In this document: positions 61,781 through 64,000 of the stretch, piece after piece | Layout of the letters: each line of letters opens with the position of its first letter | Numbering within the stretch: the stretch's first letter is position 1 | Assembly (NCBI RefSeq): GCF_030813435.1 | Contig: NZ_JAUSUG010000026.1 | Coordinates: forward strand, 1-64,000 | DNA: 64,000 bases | Reading direction: 5' to 3' | Source of the DNA: Evansella vedderi | GTDB taxonomy: Bacteria > Bacillota > Bacilli > Bacillales > Salisediminibacteriaceae | The notes under the pieces: model-generated | The model's input: only the letters and a program-made list of their open reading frames with translations | What the model was told of the DNA's origin: nothing | Database searches by the model: none | Made by a program: the position numbers and the translations under genes

Positions 61781-64000
61781 AATAAAGGCAAAGCCCAAAA
61801 CAATCATAAAATTGATCCTGTTTCTTGCTATTGTTATTAGCTCCATTATTTTCCTTGCTACTGACGATAGTCCAGAAATTACAGTAGACACGCCTGCTGT
61901 ACCTTCTGTACCGGAACCAGGAGAGGCACCAAGTGAGGAAGAGCCGGAGACGGAGGTTGAACAACCGATACAAGCTCCCCCACCTGAACAAATAGGTTTG
62001 GATGAGGCAGGACCTGAAAACAGAGCTAAATTTGTTGAATCGAGACAAGAAGAAATTGATGGACACCGATTTTTAACAGAAAACAGTAAGATGGAAATGT
62101 ATGTGAAGGAAGAGAATCTCTCCATCATTATGAGGGATAAAATAACAGGTGCAGTAATGTACTCTACCATTCAAGATCCAGTTCAGAGTAATGAATCGTG
62201 GACCAATTTTATGAAATCTTCTATTGTTATGGAATATTTAGTTGGAACGAATATTGTTACTTACCGGGCGGATATGTATTCAGGCAACCCACAAAAGAAT
62301 GTTACGTATCACGAAAATGGGTTCAACGCAGAAATATATTATCCAGAACTTGAGATTTCTTTTGAGCTAGCAGTTACGTTGACAGAGGCAGGCTTTGTTG
62401 CTGAAATACCAAGGGAAAAAATTCAAGAAAACAACGAAAGATATAGAGTATCCGGATTTTATGTGTATCCATTCTTAGGTTATTCCAAATTAGGTGACCG
62501 TGAAGGGTATATGTTCATTCCAGATGGTTCAGGAGCTTTAATTCATTTAAAAGACAATGACGGAAAATATAGACAACCATATTCCAGGATGGTATATGGA
62601 AGGAATGTGGGTATTGATGACCCCCATGTATTATCCCTGTTTAACAATAGAAACCCGTTTAATGACCCTGAGGATATCTTAGCCCCAGTGTTTGGAATGG
62701 TACAAACGGATTCGGAAATTGGGTTTCTTGGAATTATTGAGGAAGGGCAATTTAGTGCAAGAATAGAAGCCTACCCAAGCGGGGCAATTCTTCCGTATAA
62801 CTGGATTACTTCTAAGTTTATTTATCGTCAAGTTTATAATCAGCCTACTAGTCAGGACTCCGGGTCTATGGTTGTTAGGCAAAGAAATAAAAACAATTTC
62901 GATATTAGGGTTCGCTATGAATTTGTTACTCAAGAAAATGCCAATTATTTCGGACTGGCCGAAACGTATCGAAACTATTTGTTAGACAACAACCTTATTG
63001 CGAAAAAAGAAGATGAGTTTAATGTACGTATCGATTTATTCGGCTCAGACTTAGAACAAGGTCTCTTGTTTAAAAGGGATGTTCCAATGACCACTTTCAG
63101 TCAGGCGAGCAATATTCTTAATACGTTACAAGCTAATGGTGTTGAAAATATACTTTCCATTTACAAAGGTTGGCAGAATAAAGGGATTTATGGGGGCTTA
63201 CCAATACGATCCTTTAACCCTGAATCAGCCCTTGAAGATGATAAGAGTCTTCAAAGTCTATTAGAAGAAACGAGAGAGAATAACATTGATTTATTCTTAC
63301 ACCATGATGCATTAAGGATAAATTTAGATGAATATCGAAATTCAAGATATAAAGTCATGAGAAAGTTTAATAAACGTCGCCATACGGATGATGTTTATGG
63401 AAATGTATACCGTTCCTTTCATTTCTTACATCCAGAATCCTCTGTTGAGTTATTGGAGAGAATGAAACCAAACTATATCAATAATAATGTGGAAAATATA
63501 TTGATTAGCGGAATTTCTAATGAATTGTTCTCCTTTAGTGAGAATAATCGAGAATATGACAGGATTGTGACGAAGGAATACTATGAATCTATTATTTCAG
63601 ATTATGATAGCACCTTTAATCTAATGCTAGAGCAACCATTTTCTTACTTGTGGAAGTATACGGATGCCATTATTGATTTACCATCAGGCTCCTCGGACTA
63701 TGTATTTACGGATGAGGATATTCCGTTTCTAGCATTAACATTAAGAGGAATAGTGCCAATGTATTCAGAGTATGTAAACTTTCAAGCAAACCAGGTGGAG
63801 TTTTTCTTACAGTTAGTTGAGCAAGGGTTAAAACCATCTTTCTTAATCACTCATGAAGATCCATCTGCACTAATTAATACTAACTCTTCCCATATTTATA
63901 GCTCGAAATTTGATCTGTACGAAGAGATCATTGAAGATTATTATTTTCAATTAAAGGAAATACACGAGAAAACGAAAGGTTCCATGATTACCAATTATGA
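61767..64000 (+). CDS. DUF5696-type membrane-anchored exoprotein, 3' end cut by window
   Basis: TTG start at 61767 with GAGGGGGTG seven bases upstream, overlapping the preceding gene by 14 bases; 744 codons are visible with no stop. One N-terminal membrane helix (KLILFLAIVISSIIFLA) precedes a Pro/Glu-rich extracellular spacer (about 45-85) and a long exposed domain. The first part is beta-rich (KMEMYVKEENLSIIMRDKIT; FIPDGSGALIHLKDNDGKYR). The second part alternates strands and helices (ENILSIYKGWQNKGIYGGLP; NIDLFLHHDALRIN), suggesting a barrel as in glycoside hydrolases. I place it in DUF5696 by recall. No catalytic role is established. Confidence 0.78.
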   Translation, partial: MNIVKIKAKPKTIIKLILFLAIVISSIIFLATDDSPEITVDTPAVPSVPEPGEAPSEEEPETEVEQPIQAPPPEQIGLDEAGPENRAKFVESRQEEIDGHRFLTENSKMEMYVKEENLSIIMRDKITGAVMYSTIQDPVQSNESWTNFMKSSIVMEYLVGTNIVTYRADMYSGNPQKNVTYHENGFNAEIYYPELEISFELAVTLTEAGFVAEIPREKIQENNERYRVSGFYVYPFLGYSKLGDREGYMFIPDGSGALIHLKDNDGKYRQPYSRMVYGRNVGIDDPHVLSLFNNRNPFNDPEDILAPVFGMVQTDSEIGFLGIIEEGQFSARIEAYPSGAILPYNWITSKFIYRQVYNQPTSQDSGSMVVRQRNKNNFDIRVRYEFVTQENANYFGLAETYRNYLLDNNLIAKKEDEFNVRIDLFGSDLEQGLLFKRDVPMTTFSQASNILNTLQANGVENILSIYKGWQNKGIYGGLPIRSFNPESALEDDKSLQSLLEETRENNIDLFLHHDALRINLDEYRNSRYKVMRKFNKRRHTDDVYGNVYRSFHFLHPESSVELLERMKPNYINNNVENILISGISNELFSFSENNREYDRIVTKEYYESIISDYDSTFNLMLEQPFSYLWKYTDAIIDLPSGSSDYVFTDEDIPFLALTLRGIVPMYSEYVNFQANQVEFFLQLVEQGLKPSFLITHEDPSALINTNSSHIYSSKFDLYEEIIEDYYFQLKEIHEKTKGSMITNY

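Overview
The window is low-GC Gram-positive DNA. Gene density, strong AGGAGG-type ribosome binding sites, cre-like and AraR-like operators, lipoprotein solute-binding proteins without a dedicated ABC ATPase, and homologues of the Bacillus subtilis yes/yet/lpl and ara/abf genes all point to a member of the Bacillaceae. The species cannot be told from the sequence. Nearly the whole 64 kb is one accessory carbohydrate-use region, transcribed almost entirely on the + strand.

Layout. (1) 1-1630: a decayed edge with the start of an IS3-type transposase, a dispersed-repeat core, a broken Gfo/Idh/MocA oxidoreductase and a small hypothetical gene. (2) 1890-11976: an apparent sugar-acid locus with an ABC importer (binding protein plus two permeases), a short-chain dehydrogenase, a PPC/DUF296 protein, two nearly identical RraA-family genes, a GntR/FadR-type regulator, an iron-type alcohol dehydrogenase and a two-gene UxaA-type dehydratase. 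A shared operator-like motif lies in front of both transcription units. (3) 12083-41030: pectin/rhamnogalacturonan-type oligosaccharide breakdown with DUF624 proteins, a PfpI-like protein, two GH42 beta-galactosidases, a heparinase II/III-like lyase, a DUF2264 protein, GH88, PL22, a YesS-like AraC regulator, YesU-like DUF1961, a YetA-like PL26 protein, an LplABC-like importer, a GH106-like protein, an acetamidase/formamidase and a PHP phosphatase. (4) 41317-54484: arabinan use with two exported GH43 arabinanases, GH51 arabinofuranosidase behind three AraR-like boxes, an AraNPQ-like importer, a third DUF624 protein and a LacI-family regulator. (5) 54837-64000: an operon with a near-consensus promoter overlapped by a cre-like site. 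It encodes a very large binding protein with a duplicated N-terminal module, two permeases, an NHL/TPR/Yip1-like membrane protein and a DUF5696 protein that runs off the window. This last unit is the best candidate for an undescribed system.

How it works together (inference): exported GH43 enzymes and enzymes outside the window cut the polymer; four importers take up oligosaccharides and probably share an ATPase encoded elsewhere (MsmX-like); the many signal-peptide-free lyases and glycosidases finish the job in the cytoplasm. Catabolite control (cre-like sites), AraR, GntR, LacI and YesS-type regulators appear to share control.

The region carries a family of dispersed, partly inverted-repeat-bounded elements with a GC-rich core (about nine copies), a 52-bp tandem array, and at least three gene remnants, all signs of repeated rearrangement.
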